A DNA stretch of 64,000 nucleotides from Turbatrix aceti (Eukaryota > Nematoda > Chromadorea > Rhabditida > Panagrolaimidae). Every line of letters starts with the position of its first letter. The first letter of the stretch is position 1. Position numbers and translations under genes: made by a program. Shown one piece after another: positions 12,693 through 24,868 of the stretch. The stretch lies in NCBI GenBank assembly GCA_963969345.1, contig OZ017770.1:9790180-9854179 (forward strand), read 5' to 3'. Under the pieces are notes generated by a model. That model was given only the letters and a program-made list of their open reading frames with translations, was not told where the DNA came from and did not search any database.

Positions 12693-14523
12693 CTATATCA
12701 TTTTCATGTCTCTCGGATGCCGGGAGTATTCGAGGTATAAGCAGCAATGGTTGTAAAAGTATCCAACAAATAGCATGTGCAGGACGAATCCACCTGGCGC
12801 ATAGAACCTGCAAAAGGTCACCTTATCAGTTGTCAACAAGCAACAAACCAAGCGTACCCGATATTTCCGTTTGCAATGCCTTCAAGTCCGTCGATCAAGA
12901 GTCGTTGGAGAATTTCGGAGCCAACATCTCTCTGGGAAAGAAAGAAAAACACGCTCAGTAGACTTGGAATGATCGTCAGATTCATGGCAATGGCAGTCAG
13001 CCTGAAGGCGTTTGCCTCACCGATTTTTTGAACAAATCGATGCCAGAATTTGGTCTGGGCTATGAAATACCCGATTCGTTCCATGATGATCTCCAGTGCA
13101 CTGATCAGCACCCAAGCGACGTAATTTGACTGAGTCCCATGCCAGGCGAGGACAAAGCTGAAGACCATGGCCATGGACAGAAATCTTCGAAGGCTCAGCA
13201 TCCATCCGGTTGCCGACCCCATAAAAGGGATGTAGACCTGATTTTTGAGGAAAGCATACAACCCTCGATCGAAGTACCTCCACATCTGGGAGTATTTTGA
13301 TATCCGGGATATGCAAACCGGCGGTCTCGGGGGAGTCATGCCATCCAGGTGAGCAAACCAGGAGGGTATGCCGAAGATGATGACGTATTTCATGTGAAAA
13401 AATTGACCTGCCATATAAGCCAATGTTGCGACTAAAAAACCACAAAAAAAGTGAATTCAAAGATGCCTTCAAAAATCATTCATTGCTCGTGGCTCATACC
13501 CTCGTATAATCCAAGTGAGTTGAGGACAATCAGTGGGGAAGACATGACAGCCGTTGCCCGCATGACGTGGAGGAACGCTTCGATGAAGCAAAAACAGAAA
13601 AACAACCTCAGTCCAGGAAGCAAGAGTCGGAAAATTCGAGCGATGAAAGTAGAGTCACTATTTTTTTCAACACCAAAGTCCTGGCGTACTTTTGATATTT
13701 GTTGTTTGAAGTCTTCCAGGAGCACAATCAAAGACATGGAATACATCGGATAGAGCAGGTATTCCAAAACCAAAATGATAAAATCCGCATCGAAAGAAAA
13801 TTTCTTATCTCGACAAATGTGGATGCAAACGTTCAACACCTGCAAAAAATTTTGAATACTTGAAAAAAGTATTAAAAAGAAAAAAAAACAAACCTGAATG
13901 GTAGTGTACAAATAAAAGGTGTATTCCATATAAAAAAGTGCTGGTTCAGATGAAAAAAATACATATTTGTTTGCAAAGACGACGAATGATACACAGCTGA
14001 TCCAGGCGATGAGTTCTACCCGGTAGAATGATACGAAAACGATGATCACGAATGCGTGTAAGCCGACAAGCATCAGGCATTGCGGACTAATGAGGTAGAG
14101 TGTTTGCAGGATCCAGAACAAAACCAGTCCAACGCGGGTGGTCAACGGCGCTGTCTGGTAGAAGGGCAACGAGAGGCGAAATACGACTAAATAAAAAAAA
14201 TTATTTAAAAAATTATATGCGACAATTATTGTAAAAATTTTTTTTTTACCTGAATGAAGAACAAAGACGCTGATAAGCTTAACGAGTACACGCTTGTGAA
14301 GGTACCATTCCGCATCGGTGGTATCGTAAAAGTATCCCTCAACGTAGGGACTAAGAGCAAGATTGGGGCTTAGATATCGGTCGAGTCTCTTAGATGCACG
14401 GTAGGCCACAAAAACCGAAGTAGCACAATAGCAAGTCCAGACTAGAAAATAAAAGCCGACTTCGAAGATTCCCAGAGGGTATTTTTTTGGATTCTTGGCT
14501 TCCAAAGTTTTGGAATTTGACAT
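12693..14523 (-). CDS. HHAT: Hedgehog acyltransferase-like MBOAT enzyme
   Basis: Multipass ER membrane O-acyltransferase of the HHAT/Rasp group, which attaches palmitate to the N-terminus of hedgehog-type ligands. Exons: 14523-14250, 14186-13894, 13839-13500, 13431-12858, 12807-12693; 531 residues (human HHAT 493). The C-terminal half carries the HHAT block MKYVIIFGIPSWFAHLDG, then MWRYFDRGLYAFL (Asp357, equivalent to human Asp339) and VLAWHG (His400, equivalent to catalytic His379). Many hydrophobic segments match a polytopic protein. The last intron has donor GTACGC and acceptor TTTTGCAG; splicing adds a hydrophobic 38-residue tail, whereas read-through would stop right after the donor. The chosen start lies 12 bases after an acceptor-like TACAG; an in-frame upstream Met at 14649 is possible. 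Nematodes keep HHAT homologs despite lacking canonical hedgehog, so the substrate is unknown. Confidence 0.85.
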
Positions 14524-16404
14524 TATTGATCTGGACTGTACGAGACGACAGTTCAACGATAGATTGAATATGCGTATACCTTTTCCATGTGGATAGATGG
14601 TTATAAAATCACATTCATCGCCGGCAATTGGCACAATACATGACCCCAATCAACGATGCAAAGACCTCAAAATGCTAGCACAACGTCAACATACACACCT
14701 GTGTTCGTTCAATTCAATTCAACGGAATTAAAAACTTTTTTTTGTATCACAAACATCGGCTTTCGTTTACATCTAAACCGCAAACAGACCAAAATCTTGT
14801 ATAGTTGTTGGTACGCGGTGTGTTGTATTGAGTGACAAAGTCCCCTCGGTTCCCCCCAAGGTCGGTCAGCGCGTGAGTCAAACTCATCGTTCTCTCTCTC
14901 TCTGTGTTTTCCTGAGTTCCGATTATGCATTATTGTGGTTGCACTTGGTGACTGACTGATGACTCTTTGAGTATGTATCCATGAGTTTTAATATGTTTTT
15001 TTGGATTTTTTTGACAAATTCAGGTATGTACAATGAACATAAATATCTATTTTTACCAAAACACAAACAGCTGTGCAAAAAAAACTTGCAACCAAGTGCC
15101 CAGGGCTTTGGTTCCCTCGGCCGAGTTGAACGAACGATGAACTGGATTTTGCATGCCGTCAGCTTGCATCACTTATGTACTGTGTCCGAAAATGACTTCA
15201 AAATAAATTAATTGTAAAGAATGAGCTGACATAAAAAATGTACCGGAAGTACTATCCCAATTTTTTTTGTTCAAATCAACACTCTGCAAAGAAATTAAAA
15301 TTGCTTCCGGCTCTTTTGCTCCATGACTGACATCTGATAAGTTGCATCATTGTTATGAATAAATAAATTTTTTTTGGAGTGCACTTGCATGTAGTATTAT
15401 CATCACAGGTTATCTATTGTCGTAAACTTAAAAGCCACACACAGACTAATACAGAATTCGCTCAACAGAACAGTGGTCCACACAAAATTTTTTTTCACAG
15501 ACTCGAGAATTCCAGAAACATGACAGGAAGCCAGTCAGTCAGTCTGGGCCGGGCCGTTGTGGTATGTAGTATTGCCGTCAACAAAAAACCCCCGCAGTAC
15601 ATACACAATACATCGTGACGCGATTTTTGATGCTTTGCCCTTTCTTCTGCGCTTTTACGATAGAAAAAAAACGTGTCATACGACACAGCAGTCCAGAAAC
15701 CTCAGAATGTCGTCATCTATGACAGGAAGAGCTTCTCGGTCAAAGATTGAATAAAAATCGATAAACATCCAGCCAACCAGTCGTCGTCGAGGACGTCGAC
15801 AACAACTAAAAATTATCGAGCGAGCTTTATTTCTCTCTTTTCTCCGTGGTGTTGTTTGTGTATATGTGTGTGTGTGTGCATAGCTAAAAATTATTTTGAC
15901 TGTTTTTCCGTTCATAACAAATCTACCTTACGTTCTTCCTTCTCTTTTCTCCCACCCAAAAGAACATGAATGATGTTTTCGATTTTTGAGTGTGAGATTA
16001 CTTAATTTTGTATGTAAATAGATTCGTTTTCCAGCCATCGGTGATAGGAAAGAACGAACATACTGAAATCTTGATGACGATTTTTTTGTGGTGTATTGCT
16101 TCATGAATTTTCTTATTGTTTTGTATCTAGAAACGTATACGTTTCCATGATCGACGTGGTAAAATTGTGTACGTATATTTATTCCTCCCCCAGACAAATT
16201 CACATTCGTTTGATAATTTTTTCTTGCAATCGCGAATCGCTTACGTCGAGCAGTCTTGTGACAGCTTAAAAAGACCAAGAACGCTTCATTCATTTGGACT
16301 TCTATCTTTGGAGTGGCAAAAAAACTCTTTCTTTTTTTTCTTTTCAGAGCTGTTAACTGCGATAAGCAACACAAAAAAAAGAAAGAAAGAAGAAAAGAAC
16401 AGTC
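14524..16404. other. Divergent spacer between HHAT (-) and the unknown gene (+)
   Basis: 1.9 kb that should contain promoters for both flanking genes. Simple repeats: a CT run near 14891-14902 and a TG run near 15859-15879. An acceptor-like TTCTTTTCAG ends at 16347, 57 bases before the plus-strand start codon. No coding exon recognised. Confidence 0.5.
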
Positions 16405-18439
16405 ATGCAGACGAGCCAACTTCATCAGTCGGAGAACAATGCTTCCCTCTATCACACGACTCACGAACTCGCAGCTGGACTCGCAGATCATCGACTACAG
16501 ATGCCATTGCTTCGTCGTGTCTCTCGTTCAGATACCAGTCTGCAGACTAGTGATGTGTTTCATGATCCAAGTTAGTATCGTTTTGTTTCTATACAAACTT
16601 TTTTTTTTGCTTTTTTTGTGTGTCTAAATATTTATGATTGATTGTGTAGCGTGCAAAGAGTTTCCCAACCTCGGCAAGTGTGTATGAACATGACCTGACA
16701 ATATTTTATTACAGCGTTTCGCCAGACCTTGAGTGGTATTCCCGAATTACCAGCTTCCGGTCTATCAATTAACACCGCATCAGCGGACGCTAAAAACAAA
16801 TTACCGACCATCACGATGACGACTGATGGCAACAAAATGTAGGTTCTTTGGTTTTTGTGTTGAAAAAAAAGTGGTAGAACAGGTAATAAGTGCAAACGCG
16901 CCTTCAGGCGTGGCAAATCGTGAGTCCCAATCATGTGACTTAAAAAAAATCGAAGATCCATGTGGTCCATGTTGTACAGTTGAACGTACTTCGCTAACTT
17001 GAACTTGAACTCATAGGTTTCTTCAATCACCTGTTTATAAGTCTATAAAAAAATAACATGTTGACACCTGTTATACCATAACACATTCATATTTTGGGGT
17101 TTTTCACGTATCCAGTACGCTAATCTTTTGTCTATATATTTTTTCATTTCAAACAGACGGAAAGGCGCTTGCACAAACAGTTGGGTCTTTCTCTCTCTTG
17201 CGTCAATCGAGTTTTGTGCTTTTTGCTTTTTGTTCAAGTCACTCCCCGATTGCATCACCCCTGACTTGACCTTCGGCTGCTGTTGCTGCTGCTCCTGCAT
17301 CGACTGTTTGAGTGAGCTTGATTTTTGGTTTGTGAAGGAAGGGCAGCCAAGGATGACGACTTTGTCAGGTTTATGTTTATTAGTGTTTCAATGCTTTTTG
17401 TTGGGGTGCATTTCATCACCTGAACTTTCTGATTGTTCTGACACGTTTTGTGCCTCTACCATCCATCTATGGAACACTACTACCATGAAGCTCATAGTAG
17501 CGTTCCTCATTGACTCCTCCTATTTTGTAGTTGTTGTCAAAATTGGTGTACGTGCACTTTTCCGTACACAGGAAGTAAGATCGTTGAGATCAGGTGTTGA
17601 GTTGTCTTATATAGCTGGACCCGGGAAAACATATGTTCAGGTTTTGGTTGGGCGATAAGAACGCTGATCTTTCTGACTTCTCTCTATGCCGGGGCAAGCA
17701 GGAAGACCGGCTGGGTTGTCGTCTACTTGGACCCGAATTGGTCTTTGCGTAGAGATCATTTTTCGGGTGCTTTGCAGTTTATCATGTCTGGGTGCCTATC
17801 TAGGTTTCGTGTCGACGTTGTCGTTGTCGTCGCATGCATGACTTTGTTCGAAGGCGGGTTTGAAACAGATTTAATATCATTTATGTATGTTTCAGCACTT
17901 CTCCTCCTTCGACGGAGAATTCTACCACCCCCAACGCTCTGACAAAAGCGGCAAGCTTCATTCATACGTCATCCTTCGGTCTGGGTAATCGTACGTCTTC
18001 GTCTTCGCTTCTCAACAACTACTCCCCACAATTCTTTATCGGGGGTAACAAACTTCCGCCTCCTCCAGCAACTACTACTACTACTATCACAACCGACAGT
18101 GTTGATACCAATCATCTCTCACCGGTGACTGTCGCTCAACAACAGCCCCTACAACAATCAGCTAGCACAATGGGACTCTTCACTTCAGCTACTACCGATT
18201 CAACGCCTTCTGCGGAAAAGCCAAGCGAATTGACGGCTTCTGCATCTGCAATTTCGTTTACCAGTGCTGCGACGCAGCGCCTGAAGGTAATTAAAATTTT
18301 TTTTCTGAAATTTTTTATTTACCGAATTATTTTTCAGTCCGGTGCCATCGGTGTCTTCAACCGCGGCTTCTTCGCCAAACCTGTGTTGTGCAACGAAGAA
18401 GAAAACTACCGTTACATCCTGGCGTTGGATCGTTCATAG
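16405..18439 (+). CDS. Unrecognised Ser/Thr-rich protein with conserved-looking C-terminal tail
   Basis: Not recognised. Four exons join in frame: 16405-16570, 16715-16838, 17896-18286, 18338-18439; 260 residues. The body is low-complexity and probably disordered, rich in Ser, Thr, Pro, Asn and Gln, with a Thr run near residue 155 and a basic RRVSRSDTSL stretch near residue 37 that resembles a kinase or 14-3-3 site. The last exon encodes an ordered-looking tail: FNRGFFAKPVL followed by NEEENYRYILALDRS and the stop. Such a tail on a disordered body is typical of a short docking motif in a regulatory protein. No signal peptide or membrane segment. Intron 2 is 1,057 bp and may hold antisense exons (see findings). 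The start is supported by an upstream acceptor-like site and frame; an additional 5' coding exon is not excluded. Confidence 0.7.
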
Positions 18440-19636
18440 AAATCAAATCACAATCACTCGATGGATTGATTCGCGTGTTTTTACATACATGCTATTTTGG
18501 CGCGCGTCACAACGCTCCAAATTGCCCGAATTTACATACGAAGCACGTTTTTCTTGTTCTTTCTATCTTTGATTTTTTTTTTCTTCTTCTGACGTCTACA
18601 ATATGACTTGATGTCTGTAATGACACATACTAACATCTTTTTATTCATTCACACGCAGGCTTTTGCGTACAGGACCCCCCCCCACCCCACCCCACCCCCA
18701 TCGCCCCAATGTCCACCAATTTATGTATTCATACTACCTAACTTACTACTACTACATGGTCCAATACTGTTTCCCATACGCGGGTATACAAAAATTTTTT
18801 ATCAGAATTCGTATTCTGTGACAAATTTATTGTGCGAATCAATAAAGCCGGGCAAACGTTCGCATGTTTAACATGCATGCAGTTTGTCAAGTCAAGTATA
18901 GTCAGTAGACTTTGTGTCTTCTGACGATGGATAACCGAACTGAAATCAATCGAAAAAATGCAACCATACATTATTACAAAAAAAATTGAAATTCTTGCTT
19001 GAATGCTAGCAATTTTTCTTCATGCTTGCTTGCTTTACGCTACACAAAATGGGGTGACCACTGACCCCAGAAAAAAAGAAGAAGAAGAGCTTTGCTTTTG
19101 TTTTGTAAAAATTCTGATTGATCTAATTTTTAGGGTAATACGATGCGATCTCTTTCTTCTTGCCTTTCTTCCTTCCTCCTTTCCGTTCTTGCAGAAACTT
19201 TCTTCTCCCCACCAACCACTTTCATGTGTCTCTAAATCAAGCAAAACATCATCATCGTCATCAATTTTCCAGCGAATGCAATGATGATTGAACCGGCGAT
19301 TGGATTCGCCAGTTCATTGTTTTTCGTTGACATCTCGAAGATAATGATCGCCCTTCCTTTTTCGCTGCACCGCAGAAACTCTCACTGTAAATAGACTTAC
19401 ATAGCGGCTTTTTTGTTCGCTGTCCTAACCCCCCGAACCGAACGCATAAATTGTCAATGGTCTGCTCACAGCGAGCCCTGTCTGTCCTGTACTTTCTGCC
19501 CTGCAAAAAAATAACCTTTCTCACATCGATCTGATAGTCTTCCTTTTCAAGGCATTTTTATAAACCACCGCGCAAACTTGCTTTACACGTTTGTTAACCT
19601 TTTTCTACTTTTTTCAGGTAATCTCAGCGTTTTACC
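18440..19636. other. Spacer / 5'-leader region before MTHFD1
   Basis: 1.2 kb between two plus-strand genes. It contains a C-rich CCCCA repeat (about 18675-18700), AATAAA at about 18839 as a possible polyadenylation signal for the upstream gene, and a pyrimidine-rich acceptor TTTTTTCAG ending at 19618, 18 bases before the MTHFD1 start. No coding exon seen. Confidence 0.5.
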
Positions 19637-22549
19637 ATGGCTCAACTCATCGACGGCAACGCTGTCTCTCAGGAAGTCGTTCAACAAGTCAAAAATGAAC
19701 TTGCAGAAGTTCAAAAGACAAATCCCAAGTTCAAGCCTTGTCTTGCCATTGTCCAGGTCGGCGATCGAAGCGATTCGGAAGTCTACATCCGCAACAAAAT
19801 GCGTCGAGCTGTGGGAATTGGCATGGAAGCAAAACTCGTCAAACTCCCCCAAAATATCACGGAAGCAGAACTCAAACACGAAATTGACACTCTCAATCAT
19901 GACTATGAAGTCGATGGGATCATTGTTCAGTTGCCCCTGGATTCTACGACTCAGATTGACTCGGATTCTGTCATTGATCGAATTCTCCGGCACAAGGACG
20001 TCGACGGACTGACTCGCGAAAATGCAGGGCGTCTTTCTCGTGGAGAATTTGAGAATACAATTGTTCCTGGAACGCCTTACGGCTGTCTGCAGTTGGTCAA
20101 GCATGCCTACAACGGTTCGTTTTATAAATTTTAATTTTTTTATCCCTTTACACCAAATTTTCAGGCGATTTATCCAAAATAGCCGGAAAAAGAGTCGTCG
20201 TAGTCGGCCGATCCAAAATCGTAGGCAGTCCCGCAGCTGCGCTTTTTATGTGGCATCACGCCACCGTCACTACCTGTCATTCCCGGACCTCTGACCTGAA
20301 AGAGCAGTGCCTCCAGGCCGATATCATTATTGTGGCCATCGGCAAGCCTCATTTCATCAAGGGAGACTGGATCAAGCCTGGCGCGATTGTCATTGACTGT
20401 GGCATCAATGTGGACGAGAGCAGTGGCACACGGAAGCTTCTTGGCGATGTTGAGTTCGAAGCTGCTAAAAAAGTGGCTTCTTTCATCACCCCGGTTCCTG
20501 GTGGCGTTGGTCCGATGACAGTTGCCATGCTGATGAGAAATACCTTTGACCAGGCAGTGCAGCGTCGGATCAAGAATGCCGAGAACGCGGAATGGGATCT
20601 TGTGCCGCTTCAACTGACTTTGTCTGTTCCTGTTCCGAGTGACATCGAAGTCAGCAGGGCTCAGAGGCCGAAGGATATCGCCGCGGTTTGTTTTATTAAT
20701 TAAAAAAAATTATGGCATAACAATTTTTTTTAAGCTTGCCCAGGAAATTGGAATCTTGCCCAACGAACTCGAACTCTACGGAACGACCAAAGCTAAAGTC
20801 AGGCTGAATGTCCTCAACCGCCTCCGCGATCGCCCAGATGGAAAATACGTCGTGGTCGTCGGCATCACCCCAACTCCCCTCGGCGAAGGCAAAAGCACGA
20901 CCACAATGGGATTGGTCCAGAGCTTGTGCGCTCACCTGGGCCGGAATACCTTCGCCTGCGTGCGTCAACCTTCCCAGGGCCCAACCTTCGGCATCAAGGG
21001 TGGCGCTGCGGGTGGCGGATACTCTCAGGTCATTCCCATGGAAGAGTTCAACCTTCACCTGACCGGTGACATCCACGCCATCACCGCTGCTAACAACCTG
21101 ATCGCCGCAGCTCTGGATACGAGAATTTTTCACGAATCCACGCAAACCGACGACGCGTTGTTCAACCGACTTGTTCCTAAGAATAAGCAAGGTGTCCGAA
21201 AACTCTCCGCAATCCAGAAGCGTCGACTTACGCGTCTCGGTGTCGCAGGTGTTGAAGACGCCGAAGAACTCTCGGCCGAAGACCGTGTCCGCTTTGCTCG
21301 CCTTAATATCAACCCGGATTCGATCACTTTTTCGAGGGTGATTGATACGAATGATCGTTTCCTCCGGGCTATTGAAATCGGTCTTGGAAAGCAGGAGAAG
21401 GGTCGGACACGCCACACGGAATTCATGATCAGCGTCGGCAGCGAGCTCATGGCTATCCTCGCTCTGTCCACCGATCTGGCCGATTTGAAAGACCGCGTCG
21501 CTAAAATTGTACTCTGCAACGATGTCAATGGACAGCCAGTCACGGTCGACGACCTGGGAGTCACGGGAGCGGTTGCTGTGCTCATGAAAGACGCTGTCAA
21601 GCCGAATCTCATGCAGACGGTCGAGGGCACGCCGGTCTTCGTCCACGCTGGGCCCTTTGCCAACATCGCTCATGGTGCGAGTTCCATCCTCGCTGACAAA
21701 CTGGCCCTCAAATTGGTCGGTAAAAATGGATTTGTGGTTACCGAAGCTGGTTTTGGCGCTGACATTGGCATGGAAAAGTTCTTCAACATCAAGTGCAGAT
21801 ACTCCGGACTGGCTCCCGATGTCGTTGTTCTTGTTGCGACAATTCGGGCTCTAAAAATGCACGGTGGCGGTCCTACGGTGTCTGCAGGTACCCCACTTCC
21901 TCTCGCGTATGTCAACCCCAACATTGAGCTCGTCAGCGCAGGCTGTGATTCCAACCTGAGAAAACAAATTGAAAATGCCAAATTCTTCAACGTGCCTGTT
22001 GTCGTCTGTGTGAACCGTTTCGCCACAGATGCTCCCGAGGAACTCGACATTGTCGTTGCCAAAGCCAAGGAATTCGGCGCAGTTGGTGTTGTCTCAAACC
22101 ACTGGGCAGAAGGCGGTAAAGGGGCTGTCGACCTCGCAACCGCTGTCATCACAGCCAGCGAGCAGCCTTCTGACTTCCAATTTTTATATCCCTTAAACGA
22201 AAAAATCGACACCAAGATTGAGACCATTGCTAAGAAAATCTACGGAGCCGATGGCATCGAGCTAAGTGAATTGGCGCAACAGAAAATTGCCAATTACACT
22301 CAAAACGGATTTTCCAAGCTGCCAATCTGCATGGCAAAGACCCAGCTCTCGCTTTCGCATGACCCCAATCTCAAAGGAGCGCCTACTGGATTCACCCTTC
22401 CCATCCGTGACGTCCGCGTTTCCGCAGGTGCCGGCTTCATCTATCCCCTCTGCGGCGACATCACCACCATGCCGGGTCTTAACACGCGTCCCTGCTTCTA
22501 CGACATCGACATTGATCCTGAAACTGAGCTCATTGAAGGCCTCTTCTAA
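19637..22549 (+). CDS. MTHFD1: Trifunctional C1-tetrahydrofolate synthase, cytosolic
   Basis: Interconverts one-carbon folates: methylene-THF dehydrogenase and methenyl-THF cyclohydrolase in the N-terminal domain, and ATP-dependent formate-THF ligase in the C-terminal domain; supplies purine and thymidylate synthesis. Three exons: 19637-20114, 20165-20685, 20735-22549; 937 residues against 935 in human. Residues 1-300 contain Tyr50 and Lys54 in VYIRNKM (human Tyr52/Lys56), [13 protein letters not shown] and the [15 protein letters not shown] signature. The synthetase part (from about 310) has the nucleotide loop [13 protein letters not shown] near 378-390 and [20 protein letters not shown], and ends in ETELIEGLF like human ETEQVNGLF. 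No mitochondrial presequence is apparent. Exon codon choice is G/C-richer than the neighbours. Very close to the family throughout, with no broken motif. Confidence 0.98.
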
Positions 22550-22690
22550 AAATCACAGTAACTATTTTTCAAAATTTATTCACTTCAAATTTCACAAATC
22601 TTTTGTACGGCGTACATTTTATTAAAATAAGAGTAATGTGGTCAACAGACATTTAATGTTTCACGCTGTTCTGTATTTCTTAATGTTGTC

Positions 22691-22696
22691 AATAAA
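22691..22696 (+). terminator. Likely polyadenylation signal of MTHFD1
   Basis: AATAAA 142 bases after the MTHFD1 stop codon, in a T-rich context. It lies between MTHFD1 and the convergent small gene at 22964-23239. Confidence 0.5.
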
Positions 22697-22963
22697 TTTT
22701 TGACAGCAAATCCCAGTGGAAAAGCAGACATCAAAAATTGTGTTTCACGCTGGGGTTTCTCAAAGTGGATTGAATTGAAAAATTGGGATATTCTGTACTT
22801 AAAACTGATTACACTTTTGTTGTATGTAGTCATGGCTGAATTGTAGTATCACGCAGCGTTTCACAATGTGTGAAAAAAATTAATAATAATGAATAGATAT
22901 GCAGAAAATACCGTATATCATCCGGTCAAGTATATTAATATAAACATTTTTTGAGGCCTCAAG

Positions 22964-23239
22964 TTAGGCTTTTAGTTCGGCAAACTGCTTTCTGGCTTCC
23001 TCAGAATCCTTATCCGTAAAAATTTGTTTGGGCGCTATCATCAGCACAACCGGTTTATTTATTGTTTGAACCTGCAAAAAAATTTTGATAAAAAAAAATT
23101 TTTATAAAGGTAAACTTACCGATGTCGGCATCTCAAGCTGAGTGGACGTACAGGCAGCATTGTTGCCCACGCATTCGGGCAAAAACATATCGATGCATTC
23201 TTGGTGATCGGGTATTATCTCGGACATGACTACGCACAT
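22964..23239 (-). CDS. Small hypothetical protein, two exons
   Basis: Not recognised. Exons 23239-23120 and 23071-22964 with GTAAGT donor and TTTTTTGCAG acceptor; 75 residues if the Met at 23239 is used, 71 if the Met at 23227 is used. The N-terminal half has three Cys and many acidic residues (SEIIPDHQECIDMF). The C-terminal half has a hydrophobic patch (PVVLMIAP) and a charged helix-like end (DSEEARKQFAELKA). No signal peptide or clear domain. It is convergent with MTHFD1 and lies just downstream of the TIL-domain gene on the same strand. The splice sites and balanced composition are the main support; it could also be the 3' part of a longer gene. Confidence 0.45.
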
Positions 23240-23820
23240 TGACAAAAATTGAAAGGAGTGAAGGATTTCACAGGGTAGCTTCCGACTTTTATAAAGGCTG
23301 CTGGAAGGAAAATAGGTTTTTATCTTCTTTTTTTTCTCCTCTTTTTTACGGGTTGGAAACACACTGGGTAGTAACAAAAGCTCGACGCGGGAGTGTGGAA
23401 GCGAGGACAGAACGTAGAAACCGTCTCTTGACGACACAAAAACGAATTTTTTAAATACACGCTTGACGGTTGTAATCAAACAAGACACTGAGTTGCATAC
23501 AGCTGTGCAAGACTATAGTTAGGCATCCGCAGCCGCCGCCGCCCACAAAAGCGGGCCTATCCCTCTTGGGAGTTTACTTTCTCCAGAACTTTGAGCGTCA
23601 ACAAAAAAAGCAAACTGCTAGCAATACTACTACTGGAGAGGCAAAATAGCCATTGGGAGTTGTTATTGAATTGTTTTTTGTCTCGTTTACGCGCTTGGCA
23701 GCCTGGTAATCAAATGTTTATTTGTTTTAAACAATTCTAGGAAAAAAATTGTATGTTGGATTACTGTAATGTAATTCAGGGGAGGAGGGGCAAGGGGGGG
23801 AGGGAAGAGGGGTTACCGTA
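23228..23820. other. Spacer between the small hypothetical gene and the TIL gene
   Basis: About 590 bp with a G-rich run near 23781-23811 (GGGGAGGAGGGG-like). No gene seen. It should hold the 3' end of the TIL gene and the promoter of the small gene, both on the minus strand. Confidence 0.45.
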
Positions 23821-24868
23821 TCAGCAGCTTTCAATAGGTACGCAGGATGCTAGTTCACCGGAATCAGCTTTCACGTAGCCAGAATCGCATTCACATCTAC
23901 CAGTGGCACATTCTTGGAGAACACTGTTAATCTGAAAAAAAAATTTGGGAATTACGATTGGGGTACTATGCATGCATTAAGTGGTAGTAACCTTTTTTAA
24001 TGTATAGCAGTTAATCGGAATTACCGGAACGCAGTGCTGAAAGCTCGAATGCAATGGGCAATTTTCATTTTTACTAATTTCCCGAAAAGTCACGGATTCC
24101 ACTGGTTCGACAATTATTTCTTCGCCGGAAGACTCCTGAACAGATAAAAATTGATCCTCTTCCGGGCCTGATATACACTCATAATCCGGTATGCATCCAT
24201 CTTCGATATTCATTGTTAATTGGACGTAACCCGGCAGACAAGTACATCGCGGACTGTCGCAACGCAAGTCATTGCACGTGGTTTCGTTTATCCCGACAGC
24301 ATCGCATGTAACAGTTGGACAATGACTGGGGCATGAATTGAACGTCGACAGCGGCGGACAGCTATTCTTTTTTAATTGGCCTAGAAGTTCCAAAAAATGG
24401 TTGACAAAAAAGGACGGCGTTCTTTGTACTCCTCACCTTCCGTTATCGTAGCGTTACAGTCAGAAAGTGTGACGCAGACGGCTTTTTCTTTTTCCCAGAC
24501 GAAGCCTTCTTTGCACTCGCATCCTTCAATGCAGTAATCGCGTTCTATACATTTATTGGGATGCTCCAGTTCGGCGCAATTTTTGTTACACTTATTCATG
24601 CATTCGGTATAATACATATTTTCTGGGCATTCAAAAGAGTAGATTGACACGCAGAAGCCAAGGACGCATTCTGCCTGGTGTTCTGTAAAAAAATTTAAAT
24701 TAAAAAAAATGGGCGTTGAAACAAAAAAAACTAACGTGAACAATCTCTACTAGACTGGCATTGCTGATTTTCTACAGGAACTTGTTGATTTCCTGCAGGG
24801 ATTATCCCACTCAAAATATTTGAGGGAAATACGGTGATTAAGAACACCACCGGCCAGGTGAACACCAT
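23821..24868 (-). CDS. Secreted cysteine-rich protein with TIL (trypsin inhibitor-like) domains
   Basis: Four exons: 24868-24736, 24682-24437, 24380-23992, 23931-23821; 292 residues. The N-terminus has a signal peptide (MVFTWPVVFLITVFPSNILS). The second exon holds a clear TIL module: CPENMYYTEC, then Cys spaced as CMNKCNKNC, then EGCECKEGFVW and VTLSDC. The third and fourth exons hold further Cys-rich segments with TIL-type endings (RCTCLPGYV and RCECDSGYV). TIL domains form five disulfides and usually inhibit serine proteases, but also occur in extracellular matrix proteins. A protease target cannot be inferred, because the reactive-site loop residues are not distinctive and the later modules look incomplete. 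Confidence 0.8.

Noticed and set aside
15928..16491. Minus-strand open frame of 187 codons
   Set aside because: Overlaps the first coding exon of the plus-strand gene and is Lys/Phe/Ser simple sequence; no acceptor or donor pattern, no domain.
17128..17658. Plus-strand open frame of 176 codons inside the intron of the unknown gene
   Set aside because: Very Cys/Phe/Leu-rich with a run of Cys from a CTG/TGC repeat, no splice support and no recognisable domain; the opposite strand over the same bases looks more protein-like.
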